DNA of 17,414 bases from positions 1-17,414 of the forward strand of contig NZ_JAQIVI010000630.1 of NCBI RefSeq assembly GCF_028618695.1, written 5' to 3'. Within the stretch, counting starts at the first letter, position 1, and each line of letters starts with the position of its first letter. Below are positions 1-7,315 of this stretch, one piece after another. The stretch comes from Natrinema soli. GTDB taxonomy: Archaea; Halobacteriota; Halobacteria; Halobacteriales; Natrialbaceae. A model generated the notes under the pieces. It did no database searches. It was not told the DNA's origin and was given only the letters and a program-made list of their open reading frames with translations. Both the position numbers and the translations under genes were made by a program.

Positions 1-1055
1 GTCACCGCCCGGTGCGACTCAGAATTAGCAAGCGTTTTGGCGACGCTACGGTGGTTGGACAGTTGCTCCAACTGAGCTTTCTCACCCTCGTTCTCTGGGT
101 CGTATGCCTCGAGCGCGTCGGATAACTCCTGGGCAGTATGAAACTCGCCGATCTGAGTCTGGGGTGACGATCGCACCGCATTTTGGAGCAGTCGGACGAC
201 CTGCTCACCCCGGTCCCAGTTTTTCCACACCTTCTCGTACTGGCCGATCTCGAGGGCGTAGTCAGTCCGCTCGGTGATCGCCGTCTCGTGCTCTCGGAGC
301 CACTTGCGTTGTGGCTCACCGAGTTCCTGGTCTTGGACTGCCTGTAGCCGACCAAAACACCGCTTGGCGTACGATCGATAGGTGTCATGGAGGTGATCGA
401 GCGGGACGAAGAGATGATTGTCCTTGACCTGCGTTCGAATCTTACCTGTTTCGTCAGCACTCGTCGCTTCGGAGGATGCTCGCGCGAGACACTTTCGAGA
501 GGCAGCCGCCATTGGGATTTCGACGTAGAGATCGGACTCGGTATCGGCAGTCTCTTCCTCGTCAAATTCGGGCATCGGCTTGACGCCCGTACAAACGCGA
601 CCCGGGTGGGGACCGTCCTGACTCGGACCTTTCGCGTAGAGGACCTCAGCCATCTCTTGGTAGAGCGATGGATCGTCGTACTCATGCACAAGTGCGAGGA
701 GATTGGTCGCGAACAGCTCGCGGATGTTGTGGAGGACTTGATTCCGACGAGGCGGCGTGTCTTCGAAGCGGGGTTGTTCGCTCACGCAAACTGTACTGAG
801 AGTAGCCAACAAAACGAGCGTGGCGGGCTCATCGACGAATGGGTACTCGAGCGGGCGGTTACGCTGGGAGCTCTTGAACGCAGCAGTCCCGAACTGTTCG
901 AGATCCGAAAGCAGCGACTCTCGGTCTGGCGTATTATCGACGACGTAGCGGTCGTACCCGCGGGTGAACAATCGAACGATCTCTCTGTCAGTGTAGTTGG
1001 TAGGGATCGCTGCAGCGAGGTAGGCGTCTCGGTCGGTCTCTCGTGGATCAATCAT
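1..1055 (-). CDS. Unrecognised acidic protein, C-terminus beyond window
   Basis: I do not recognise this protein. The frame is open on the minus strand from an ATG at 1055 to the window edge, giving at least 351 residues. It reads as a genuine soluble haloarchaeal protein: many Asp/Glu, few Lys, a predominantly helical pattern and GC-rich third positions. Visible pieces include MIDPRETDRDAYL at the start, an aromatic-rich RGYDRYVVDNTPDRESLL near residue 33, an acidic EFDEEETADTESD stretch in the middle and a long charged helical region towards the C-terminus. No signal peptide, membrane segment or nucleotide-binding motif was seen. The frame stays open further upstream, so the start is a best guess. 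It lies 139 nt downstream of the CopD-like gene on the same strand and could be read with it. Long frames on the opposite strand here are antisense shadows rich in Arg and Ser. Confidence 0.75.
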   Translation of the reverse strand, partial: MIDPRETDRDAYLAAAIPTNYTDREIVRLFTRGYDRYVVDNTPDRESLLSDLEQFGTAAFKSSQRNRPLEYPFVDEPATLVLLATLSTVCVSEQPRFEDTPPRRNQVLHNIRELFATNLLALVHEYDDPSLYQEMAEVLYAKGPSQDGPHPGRVCTGVKPMPEFDEEETADTESDLYVEIPMAAASRKCLARASSEATSADETGKIRTQVKDNHLFVPLDHLHDTYRSYAKRCFGRLQAVQDQELGEPQRKWLREHETAITERTDYALEIGQYEKVWKNWDRGEQVVRLLQNAVRSSPQTQIGEFHTAQELSDALEAYDPENEGEKAQLEQLSNHRSVAKTLANSESHRAV

Positions 1056-1194
1056 GGGTGAGTTCACGCTCGGTTTCAAGGAACTGTGGGCGAGCTTCCG
1101 TTCGCGGATCGAACGCTGGGCTCTCGATCGGCTGGACGACGCGACAGACGTCAGCGTGCAACGAGTAGATACGACTGTTCGCTCGAACACGGTC

Positions 1195-1641
1195 CTACAA
1201 CCACCCACCGACGAGCAGGAGTGCGAGTGCGACGAGACCCGCGACGGTGAACAGTCCGGAGGCATTTTCCGCGGCCCGTTCGATGTCGGTCGATTCCACA
1301 CTTCCCACTAGACGTCGGCTCGATACGTTGGTGAGGGCAGATAGCGCGAGCCAGAGGCCGATCATCGACAGGACGAGGTATCCTCGCGAGCTGCCGAGTA
1401 GAGCGTCTGTCGGATAACTCTGCCCGACCATGTACATCCCAGTCAGGAACATGACGACGGGCGCTACCTTCGAGAACAGGGAGAACCGGCCCGTCAGCCA
1501 GATCAGGGCGTCCGAACCGAGGCGGCCATTCCGTGCCGCCGGCAGGATGAGCACGGCCATGAACACGGTCCAGCCGGCCCACACGCCGGCGGTCATCAGA
1601 TGCATGATACGCATCAGCACGTAGAGGGTTAGGTCGACCAT
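1195..1641 (-). CDS. CopD-like four-helix membrane protein
   Basis: A 148-residue integral membrane protein. Four hydrophobic segments are visible at about residues 5-30, 53-75, 85-107 and 129-148. The first contains RIMHLMTAGVWAGW, with a His and a Trp arranged as in the first helix of CopD/YebZ-like copper-associated membrane proteins and related small families. The call rests on that pattern and on size; it is not proof of copper handling. The ATG at 1641 is preceded by the palindrome-like site GAACATGTTT at 1681-1690, about 40 nt upstream, which suggests its own regulated promoter rather than pure readthrough from the dehydrogenase genes 147 nt upstream. The same site stands upstream of the dehydrogenase pair and of the small membrane protein, so these genes are probably co-regulated. 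Alternative: an uncharacterised DUF2269-like membrane protein. Confidence 0.8.
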   Translation of the reverse strand: MVDLTLYVLMRIMHLMTAGVWAGWTVFMAVLILPAARNGRLGSDALIWLTGRFSLFSKVAPVVMFLTGMYMVGQSYPTDALLGSSRGYLVLSMIGLWLALSALTNVSSRRLVGSVESTDIERAAENASGLFTVAGLVALALLLVGGWL

Positions 1642-1680
1642 GGACGCTACGAGGGATCTACCGGCCGTAGCCGTTCACTC

Positions 1681-1690
1681 GAACATGTTT
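1681..1690. promoter_or_regulatory. Putative operator, copy 1
   Basis: TCGAACATGTTTAGCC lies about 40 bp upstream of the CopD-like start. The core GAACATGTTT differs from the perfect palindrome GAACATGTTC of copies 2 and 3 by one base, and the preceding TC is conserved. Its position matches an archaeal core promoter, where a repressor or activator would act. The cognate regulator was not seen in the window. Confidence 0.55.
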
Positions 1691-1787
1691 AGCCAGCCGT
1701 CTGCCCGTGCCGGTCGGCATCGGCAACGAGGCGTTCTCGTTTCTCGGTGCGTCTCCCTTCGGTTACTCGGGATTCCGGTTCGAGTCC

Positions 1788-2528
1788 TCACGTCGGTACG
1801 TAGCCCCGTCCATCGCGAATGGTGATGCGCATCACTGCGCCGGCACGGGAGTCGTCCTCGATGAGTTCCACGACGCCGGCCGCGATCTCTTCGGGCGGGA
1901 GGATCTCGTCCGCCGCGCGCAGATCCTCTAAGCGCTCCTCACCGAGGCCGTGTGCCATGGGCGTGTCGACGAGCTCCGGGCAGATCGCGTTCACCCGGAT
2001 GCAGGATTCCTCCTTCAGGTACGCCAGAGACCTCGAGAAGTTGACCACACCCGCCTTCGCGGCCGCGTACACCGGGGCATCCGCCATCGGCCCCAGACCG
2101 ATCAGCGAAGCGGTGTTGATGACCACGCCACCTCGGCCGGTCCGCTCCATCTCCCGGACAGCGATACGGGTCGCATCGATCACTGCGGTGAGGTCGATGT
2201 CGATGACGCGCTTCCAGTCGCCCGGGTCGTCGGCGAACAGGTCCTCGCCGCCGACGCCGGCGTTGTTGAACGCGACGTCGAGCTGACCGAAGCGTTCGAT
2301 CGCGAACGCGAAGGTACGGCTGAGGTCGTCGATTTCCGTAACGTCGCAGCGAGCGAAGACGGCGGTGCCCTTCCTCCCGGCGACTAGGTCGACGGTCCGC
2401 TGTCCCGCCGCCTCGTCCACGTCCGCGACGACGACCGATGCTCCACGCTCCACGAGAGCGAGGACTGTCGCCCGGCCGATCCCCGAACCGCCACCGCTCA
2501 CGACGGCTACCTTGTCTATGATGTCCAT
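1788..2528 (-). CDS. Classical short-chain dehydrogenase/reductase (SDR)
   Basis: A 246-residue Rossmann-fold oxidoreductase of the classical SDR family. The cofactor motif GGGSGIG is at residues 12-18. An Asp at 36, at the end of the second beta strand, suggests NAD(H) preference. The adenine-side motif is CDV at 61-63, and NNAG is at 88-91. The catalytic set is complete: Ser141, Tyr154 and Lys158 (YAAAK). I chose the ATG at 2528 because the Rossmann fold begins at once and because it leaves only a 14-nt gap after the stop of the upstream SDR gene. A longer frame would overlap that gene heavily. The substrate cannot be named from sequence. The gene is probably co-transcribed with the upstream SDR from the promoter region near 3390 and shares the GAACATGTTC control site. 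Confidence 0.92.
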   Translation of the reverse strand: MDIIDKVAVVSGGGSGIGRATVLALVERGASVVVADVDEAAGQRTVDLVAGRKGTAVFARCDVTEIDDLSRTFAFAIERFGQLDVAFNNAGVGGEDLFADDPGDWKRVIDIDLTAVIDATRIAVREMERTGRGGVVINTASLIGLGPMADAPVYAAAKAGVVNFSRSLAYLKEESCIRVNAICPELVDTPMAHGLGEERLEDLRAADEILPPEEIAAGVVELIEDDSRAGAVMRITIRDGRGYVPT

Positions 2529-2542
2529 GTCGTCGCTACCTC

Positions 2543-3256
2543 TCAGTCCATCAGCGTGCCACAGGAGATGTTGACTTCCGTGGCAGTCATGGTTCGGGCC
2601 CAATCCGATGCCACGAAGGCGGCGACGTTCCCGACGTCGGCCAGCGTCGCCGCCCGGCCGAGCAGGGTCTCCTCCTCGATGCTCGCGACGATCTCGTCCC
2701 GTCCAGGGGCAGTGTCTGGAATGATTTCGACCACACCGCCCGTCTTCAGGGTGACGACGCGGACGCCGTGTTCTCCCAGCTCCACCGCCCACTGCCGACG
2801 GAGCCCCTCGACGGCGTCGAGGGCCACCTTGAACCCGCCCAATCCGGGGAGCGTCTGTGGGCCGTCTCCGCCGAAGTGGAGGATCACTCCGGATCCGCGC
2901 TCGACCATGTGCTCGGCGGCCGCCCGGGTGGTCAGGAACTGTGTCCGCGTCGCGGTCATAATCGGCTGGAGGAAGTCCTCGACCGAGATCTCGGTCAGCG
3001 GCTTCTGGACGTCCCGATACGAGATGACGTTGAACGAGACGTCGAGGCGACCGGCTTCTTCGACGACCGCGTCGACGACAGCCGTCTCTGCGTCGCCGCC
3101 GTCCGAGCTGATGTCCTCGGCGACCTCCTTGAGCGTCGATTGCGTTCGGCCGGCGAGGAAGACCGTCGCCCCCTCCCGAGCGAAGGCCCGGGCCACCGCG
3201 CCGCCGATTTGTCCGGCCGCGCCGTAGATCACGGCCACCTTTTCTTCGAGCAACAC
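2543..3256 (-). CDS. Atypical SDR-fold protein lacking the YxxxK active site
   Basis: A 237-residue SDR-fold protein. The dinucleotide motif GAAGQIG is at residues 12-18. Gly36-Arg37 in place of an acidic residue suggests NADP(H). The usual NNAG is NVIS (76-79). Where classical enzymes carry Ser...YxxxK, this one has HFGG (127-130) and GGFKVALDAVEG, with Phe142 in the Tyr position and Leu146 in the Lys position. From memory, a bacterial and haloarchaeal SDR subfamily shares this GGF-K-ALDA-EGLRRQWA pattern, so it is probably a family trait, not damage. The stretch between the cofactor motif and NVIS is about 12 residues shorter than in the neighbouring SDR, as if one helix or strand were lost. 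The start is a GTG at 3256; no in-frame ATG lies between it and an upstream stop near 3332. First gene of a pair with the next SDR. Confidence 0.88.
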   Translation of the reverse strand: MLLEEKVAVIYGAAGQIGGAVARAFAREGATVFLAGRTQSTLKEVAEDISSDGGDAETAVVDAVVEEAGRLDVSFNVISYRDVQKPLTEISVEDFLQPIMTATRTQFLTTRAAAEHMVERGSGVILHFGGDGPQTLPGLGGFKVALDAVEGLRRQWAVELGEHGVRVVTLKTGGVVEIIPDTAPGRDEIVASIEEETLLGRAATLADVGNVAAFVASDWARTMTATEVNISCGTLMD

Positions 3257-3387
3257 GTCACTCCACCCACCCGAATCGTGACGCTCTCCGGCTGGAGTGG
3301 TCAGCCGCCGTACTCTCTCCGTTGATCTGAATCATACGATAATCATCTGCCGGTAAGTGCGCGTTACGAGTATTTAGCTTAGCAGTC

Positions 3388-3397
3388 GAACATGTTC
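3388..3397. promoter_or_regulatory. Putative operator, copy 2
   Basis: GAACATGTTC is a perfect 10-bp palindrome within CAGTCGAACATGTTCAGCT. It lies upstream of the SDR pair, 132 bp before the GTG start. On the minus strand it is followed within about 15 bp by the AT-rich GCTAAATACTCG, a plausible TATA element, so it sits where a regulator could meet the basal factors. Confidence 0.55.
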
Positions 3398-3420
3398 AGC
3401 TCAGGTCGACGGATGGAGTC

Positions 3421-3885
3421 CTAGGTAGCGTCGACCCCACGGGCACGCCACGCCGTGCGAATTCCCCCGACCAGCACGATCACGATGGCCACGTGGTATA
3501 CGACGTCCGGAACAGTTCGGGGGCCGACGCCGACGAACATCGTCCAGAGCCCGACGAGCGTGCCGAGGAGCGCGAACATCTGTACACCCGCAGCGACGGA
3601 GAACATCCAGCGCGGTCGGGCCCAGGTCATCGCGAGGCCGACGAGCAGGACGGTGCCGATCACGCTCTCGGCGACCATCGCCTCGTAGTGCTCGTACCCC
3701 CCGACGAGTACGCCGGCATGAATCGTGGCGGCGAGGAGGAAGGACGCAGCCTCGATCCCGAGCAGCGTGCGTATCGTTCGCTTCACGGGGGTATTCCCGG
3801 GGCGTCCGGCTTGGTCGCGCAGTCGTTCTCGTGTCGTTCCGAGGGTGTTCTCCGGTGGTCCGGCATCGGACGGTTCACAGTGCAT
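3421..3885 (-). CDS. Small four-helix membrane protein of unknown function
   Basis: Up to 154 residues. The last 121 form a compact membrane protein with four hydrophobic segments: LLGIEAASFLLAATIHAGVL, AESVIGTVLLVGLAMTW, a segment around MFALLGTLVGLWTMFVG, and VVYHVAIVIVLVGGI. Two His residues (IHAG, GYEHYEA) and VGVGPRTVPDVVYH are distinctive. From memory, similar short proteins of unknown function occur in Actinobacteria and haloarchaea. The start is uncertain. The ATG at 3885 lies about 33 nt downstream of the GAACATGTTC site, a spacing that suits an archaeal promoter, but it adds a polar 33-residue leader. The GTG at 3786 gives a tidier protein starting right before the first helix. It is the first gene of the minus-strand block and shares its operator-like site with the SDR pair and the CopD-like gene. 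Confidence 0.72.
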   Translation of the reverse strand: MHCEPSDAGPPENTLGTTRERLRDQAGRPGNTPVKRTIRTLLGIEAASFLLAATIHAGVLVGGYEHYEAMVAESVIGTVLLVGLAMTWARPRWMFSVAAGVQMFALLGTLVGLWTMFVGVGPRTVPDVVYHVAIVIVLVGGIRTAWRARGVDAT

Positions 3886-3917
3886 GGAACGGGGACAGCC
3901 ACGTTGACCCTTCGCTC

Positions 3918-3927
3918 GAACATGTTC
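3918..3927. promoter_or_regulatory. Putative operator, copy 3
   Basis: A perfect GAACATGTTC palindrome within CGCTCGAACATGTTCTACC, 33-42 bp upstream of the ATG at 3885. It shares the flanking TC on the left and a pyrimidine-ending right flank with the other two copies. Confidence 0.55.
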
Positions 3928-3929
3928 TA

Positions 3930-4340
3930 CCACCGGGTCTACGATCGATCGGCAGATCGACAGGGCACGCGTGGGCGTCATTCCAGTCAACCACGATCCA
4001 CGCCTTCGCCGGTGGAACTCGCGTCGGGCGCATCTCGATGGTCGTGGTCGTTTCCGGGCGCGCGCACCGGACACCGCATTGCCGTGCGCATGACGTCAAG
4101 GACCGGCGCACCCGATCCGGTGGTTCGCTCGAAGACGTTCGCGGAAACAGTCGAGCAACTGCGTGACCGAACTTGACCGATGACTTCGAGGAGATGCCAG
4201 CGAGACCAACCGTCGTCCGAAACGGTTCTCATGCTCACGGATGGAAGCGAACGGGCAGGACGGACGGCGGAATGGTGGCTCGTCTTCACCGAGTCGCGAG
4301 AGGCGACGGTTCACCGCATCGACGTCCTCGACTGCCTCGA
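3930..4340. other. Intergenic stretch without a convincing gene
   Basis: Open frames exist on both strands here, but all look like Arg/Ser/Pro-rich shadows and none has a recognisable motif. The plus-strand frame that enters the transposase fragment at about 4350 is open back to 4180. Its first 55 residues do not match the second transposase copy in the window, so they may be fused non-transposase sequence. Confidence 0.5.
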
Positions 4341-4347
4341 CTCGGGC

Positions 4348-4740
4348 GTGATCGTTCAGCGATATGATAGCGAGCAGGGCTCGCACGCGATGCTGTTTCT
4401 GTACGTCCTCTCGACGAAAGGAGACGGCACAGCGGTCTTTGCGACGAATCTCTCAGTTGGGGCGGACGAGGCTGAGACGTTCTGTCGTCGGTACAGACGT
4501 CGCTGGCAGATCGAAAACGAATACAAGAGCATCAAGAACGACTTCTTGGCGAAGACGTCTTCCAAGGATTACCGAGTTCGACTCTTCTACTTCGTGTTCG
4601 CGGTGTTGCTGCATAACATCTGGCGGCTCACCGATTTCTTGTTGAAGGCTGGTGTCGACGGTGAGATGGACTACGCGCCAGTTATTACGGCTGGTGAATG
4701 CGTCGAGTTGGTTTGCTCAGCGTTACTTCCGTCGGATTAG
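4348..4740 (+). pseudogene. Transposase C-terminal fragment (IS4-superfamily type), copy 1
   Basis: About the last 125 residues of a DDE transposase. They align closely with the C-terminus of the transposase frame at 12969-14567: both have FLYV-STKGDG, VFATNL, WQIENEYKSIKNDFLAKTSS and FYFVFAVLL-NIWRLTDFLL. The YRRRWQIENEYKSIK segment carries the third catalytic acid with the Tyr-Arg-Glu-Lys pattern typical of IS4-superfamily transposases. The N-terminal two thirds, including both catalytic Asp residues, are missing. Unlike copy 2, this copy keeps the Tyr-Arg part of the motif (CRRYRRRW). The stop is TAG at 4738. It cannot be active and is a relic of an element similar to, but not identical with, copy 2. 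Confidence 0.85.
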
Positions 4741-5093
4741 CACTGGACATCGACTCGATCGCCCATTGAGAGTAGCGACGCTCTGCCAGAGGTCGAATTT
4801 TGAGCTGCTCTTGCTTACTTGACAAAATTAATCCGAGAGAGATAGCTGGATCATTCGAGCCACGATAAGCTCCGAAAACACGCGAAAATAGTTCATCCTC
4901 CGAAACTCTGGTAACCAGACAGTCCCAAAAATCGTATCGCGTTATATAGTTTATTCACACAGCACATATTATCGTCGGATTTCTCGTGGGTTACGCGGAC
5001 TCTCTCGCTCTGCTATACCTACACGAGAAACCGCCATAATATTGGCCAGTGCTCGGACTTCCTTGTAGCACAGCGGCTCTACTAATCAGAAGA
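4741..5093. other. Non-coding, AT-rich mobile-element debris
   Basis: No gene was seen. The stretch holds copy 1 of a dispersed 34-nt motif (4874-4907), an AT-rich patch around 4941-4970, and a perfect 9-bp inverted repeat, TTTCTCGTG at 4980-4988 and CACGAGAAA at 5022-5030, 33 nt apart. Confidence 0.6.
4874..4907 (+). repeat. Dispersed 34-nt motif, copy 1
   Basis: It begins GAAAACACGCGAAAATA and ends CCTCCGAAACT. By hand alignment it matches the copy at 10124-10157 at 29 of 34 positions. A more divergent copy lies on the opposite strand at 12783-12818. It stands 134 nt after the stop of the transposase fragment and may be an insertion-sequence end. Confidence 0.6.
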
Positions 5094-6293
5094 CTAGATG
5101 CCACCGTCGACATCTTCAAGCGCTTCTGCCGAGATATCACCGAGTTCACCGGCCTCGATATGTGAATATCGTTCGCGGACCATCTCTTCACTATTGTCGA
5201 GGTATCGTGCGGCCACCGTGTAACCGAACGCTCGAACCAGGATCTCTCCCATGCCTCACCGTCCACCATGGGGCGCAAGGTACTCGTGTTTTGGATGGTC
5301 AACATCAATGCCAGCGCGCCAGTTATCCGTCTCAGGACAGTTCGCGCTCCATCAGTCGTGAGCGACGGCGGCTGAATATCCTCATCTATCGCGAGGAGAA
5401 GATCACGGCATAGGAGCTTCGCTGTTCATCGATTTCTGCAGGTTTTAGACCACGATCTCCAGTTCTTCGCTGACGAGAGTGGCGAGTGTCCGTTGGTCGA
5501 ACGTCAGAAAGACTGGCCAACGCTCAGACAGTGGATCGAGGAGACGCTGATAGTTCCGGAGCGGTGAGATGACCGGGTCGGGAAGACTCACCGAGTCCCA
5601 CTGTTGGTTCTTCCGATAGACGTGCATACTCCCGTCCTCGTGATCGATCTCCTCCCACCGGACACCGCGCCGACGTGGATCGGCTGAATCTCGAAGGAGT
5701 TCACCAACTCGGACAGCTGTATAGGCGAGAACGCAGACTAGCGCTCGGTCACGAGCAGCTCTGAGTGCCGCGTATCGACCTCGCTCGCGTTCAAGCTGGT
5801 CGATGTCCTCCGGTAATCGTGTGAACTGTTCGATAGCAGTGCGCGCCACCTCGTCAACGTAGCCGGTAAGGGTGTGGCGCTGCTCGAGGGTCCATGACTG
5901 CTGATCTCCTGGCTTGCGGCCGTCATCCTCGGGGAGTGGTGAGGCCGCGCTGGCCCGCTGGGCGTATAGTGGGCTTCCAGATACCCCTCGTTGACGCACC
6001 AACCACACCACGCAGAGAGAGAGCGGTAATAGGTTTGTACAGTGTTCTGTTTAAGGCCTCGATCACCGGCGAGGTGTCGCGTACTCCCGAAACACGCGTT
6101 CGTCGAGGTCCTCGAAAGTCGGCTCTCGATCGACGCCGTCGGGGACGATCCCGGTCCAGTCATCGCGACCGCGGTCACCGGCGGCCCACTCGGCAAACCG
6201 CTCGAGTTCGCGAGCGGCGTTGCGTCGGTAGTTCCCGCCGTCGCCACCGCGGCCTTTTCCCTTGTCTTGGAGGTATCGCTCAAAGCTGTCGTC
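5094..6293 (-). pseudogene. Broken tyrosine recombinase/integrase
   Basis: Pieces in different minus-strand frames join into one haloarchaeal XerC/D-like integrase. The N-terminal SAM-like core-binding part reads DDSFERYLQDKGKGRGG and RRNAARELERFAEWAAGD (about 6293-6100), then EDLDERVFREYA. After a frameshift near 6085 comes RHLAGDRGLKQNTVQTYYRS to EGYLEAHY. A second shift near 5985 leads into the frame running to 5445, with the catalytic-Arg region TAVRVGELL. That frame stops with EELEIVV. Further debris (DLLLAIDEDIQPPSLTTDGA), then another frame, gives DVDHPKHEYLAPHGGR, an in-frame TGA, and the C-terminus FGYTVAARYLDNSEE and YSHIEAGEL with the presumed catalytic Tyr. At least three frameshifts and two stops make it inactive. 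It follows the PIN relic directly, as in a mobile module. Confidence 0.85.
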
Positions 6294-6296
6294 AAG

Positions 6297-6690
6297 AGAA
6301 CGACGTGGTCCGCCTCCCCGGCATCGAGCAGTTGCGCAGCGAGCCCAACAAGCGCCGTATCCGCTTTCTCGGTGGTATCCTCATCGCGGTCGGTCTCCTT
6401 GGCGATGAACCGGCGCACCTTGTCCATCACTGTCGAAACGAAGTGGATCGGTGTAGTTGAGCTCGTCGGCAACGACGATCCAACCCTCCTCGAATCCATC
6501 GGAATAGGAAGGTTTCCCGAGGGATACGCGTCCGCTGCAGGATCGCCCCCGAGTTCTGCGTAAACACGCTTCGGGATACGCAACGAGACCTTTGCCTGTC
6601 GAAGCGCCCGACGAAGCCGTTGGAATTTGTCCTTGTCCGGCCACCAAACCGTACAAAAACGCCGGTATCGGCGATATAGAACGTCGTCAT
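6297..6690 (-). pseudogene. Broken PIN-domain toxin-like gene
   Basis: Three frames are needed to read it. It starts with MTTFYIADTGVFVRFGG, where the early Asp fits the first PIN-domain metal ligand. A one-base slip then gives PDKDKFQRLRRALRQAK and RVYAELGGDPAADAYPSG, with the Glu of the second acidic position. Another shift gives GFEEGWIVVADELNYTDPL, and a last one leads to KADTALVGLAAQLLDAG with HVVLLTT, the usual PIN C-terminal pattern. PIN domains are Mg-dependent RNases, often VapC-like toxins. The ATG overlaps the upstream gene's TGA by 4 nt (ATGA), the classic arrangement of an antitoxin-toxin pair. Frameshifts make this copy non-functional. Confidence 0.75.
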
Positions 6691-7169
6691 GCAGCCGCAT
6701 CAGCGTATTCGATAGCAACCGGTTCCAGCGCTTGGAGGATAATTTCGGCTTCAAACGGTGAGAGGTCAAGTTCCTGGGCCGTAATCCGATGGTTGACCGT
6801 GCCGTCGACGTACTCGGTGGCGTACTCGAGGGCGACGGAAAGACCGTCGAGGCCGTGGCGCTCAATATAGACATCGATGTCCTCGTTCTCATCGCGGCGG
6901 GCAACCGCGGCGCTAAGTACCGGCGTGATCGTTTGGGTTTCGCCATCCGTCGAGAGCGTGAGTGCAATCGACTCGGCGTCGTATTCGTACGGGCGCTTTT
7001 CACGGGTTTCTCCACTAAGGAAGCTGTTTCGAGGTTCTGGACGTAGTCGTAGGCGCGGGGTATCGATCTCGTCGACGATCATTCGGAACCCACTCGGTAA
7101 CTGCAGAAAGACACCCTCTCTCAGCGGCTCTACCCCGGAGGAAGCGGCGTCGTGAAGCGGTTGCAACAT
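6687..7169 (-). CDS. Conserved-looking partner of the PIN gene, possible antitoxin
   Basis: A minus-strand frame of 160 residues from the ATG at 7169. I do not recognise a named family. The last 100 residues are clearly protein-like and acidic: EYDAESIALTLSTDGETQ, ARRDENEDIDVYIERHG, a long amphipathic stretch ending in a YVDGTVNHRITA motif, and SPFEAEIILQALEPVAIEY. The stop overlaps the PIN ATG by 4 nt, so the two were translationally coupled, and an antitoxin or toxin-regulating role is inferred from that alone. The first 60 residues (PRLRLRPEPRNS region) look less natural and may be out of their original frame, so the real gene could be shorter or 5'-damaged. The frame is open to 7253 across two hairpins, but translation through them is unlikely. 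Confidence 0.55.
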   Translation of the reverse strand: MLQPLHDAASSGVEPLREGVFLQLPSGFRMIVDEIDTPRLRLRPEPRNSFLSGETREKRPYEYDAESIALTLSTDGETQTITPVLSAAVARRDENEDIDVYIERHGLDGLSVALEYATEYVDGTVNHRITAQELDLSPFEAEIILQALEPVAIEYADAAA

Positions 7170-7177
7170 TCGTGCTT

Positions 7178-7194
7178 CCCCGACGGCGTCGGGG
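7178..7194. repeat. Perfect 7-bp hairpin
   Basis: CCCCGAC-GGC-GTCGGGG, preceded by GTGCTT and followed by TGCTTC. It lies 9 nt before the ATG of the possible antitoxin gene, so it would be in the mRNA leader if transcription starts upstream. It also resembles end hairpins of IS200/IS605-type elements. Confidence 0.6.
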
Positions 7195-7202
7195 TGCTTC
7201 AA

Positions 7203-7236
7203 AGTGGTCGTGATTATTGGGGTAATCACGACCACT
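7203..7236. repeat. Perfect 14-bp hairpin with 6-nt loop
   Basis: AGTGGTCGTGATTA at 7203-7216 and TAATCACGACCACT at 7223-7236 are exact reverse complements around the loop TTGGGG. It is the longest perfect palindrome noticed in the window. It stands 8 bp from the hairpin at 7178-7194 and marks the edge of the toxin-integrase module. It could be an operator, an RNA structure or a transposon end. Confidence 0.75.
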
Positions 7237-7315
7237 ACTGGAAGACGTGTCATATCCTACATTCTCACGATAGAAGGGTTCTACTCCCCAATCACCGAAC
7301 CTGAGTTGATAATAA

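Noticed and set aside
1..1061. Long plus- and minus-strand frames rich in Arg and Ser over the first kilobase
   Set aside because: They are shadows of the acidic minus-strand protein from 1055, whose composition and codon use are the haloarchaeal ones.
1788..2792. A 334-residue N-terminally extended SDR
   Set aside because: The extra 88 residues overlap the upstream SDR gene in another frame and are Arg/Gly-rich shadow. The Rossmann motif sits at the normal distance from the ATG at 2528.
3256..3918. Exactly 132 bp from GTG starts at 3256 and 3786 to their operator copies
   Set aside because: The two leader sequences show no similarity, so the equal distance is treated as coincidence and the ATG at 3885 stays possible.
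1681..3927. GAACATGTTC as a LexA/DinR box
   Set aside because: It resembles Gram-positive LexA half sites (GAAC/GTTC), but the spacing is 2 bp instead of 4 and archaea lack LexA, so only the palindrome itself is claimed.
5738..7015. A single 425-residue minus-strand protein
   Set aside because: It stitches together pieces of the PIN relic and the integrase relic with shadow sequence; recognisable segments switch frame in and out of it.
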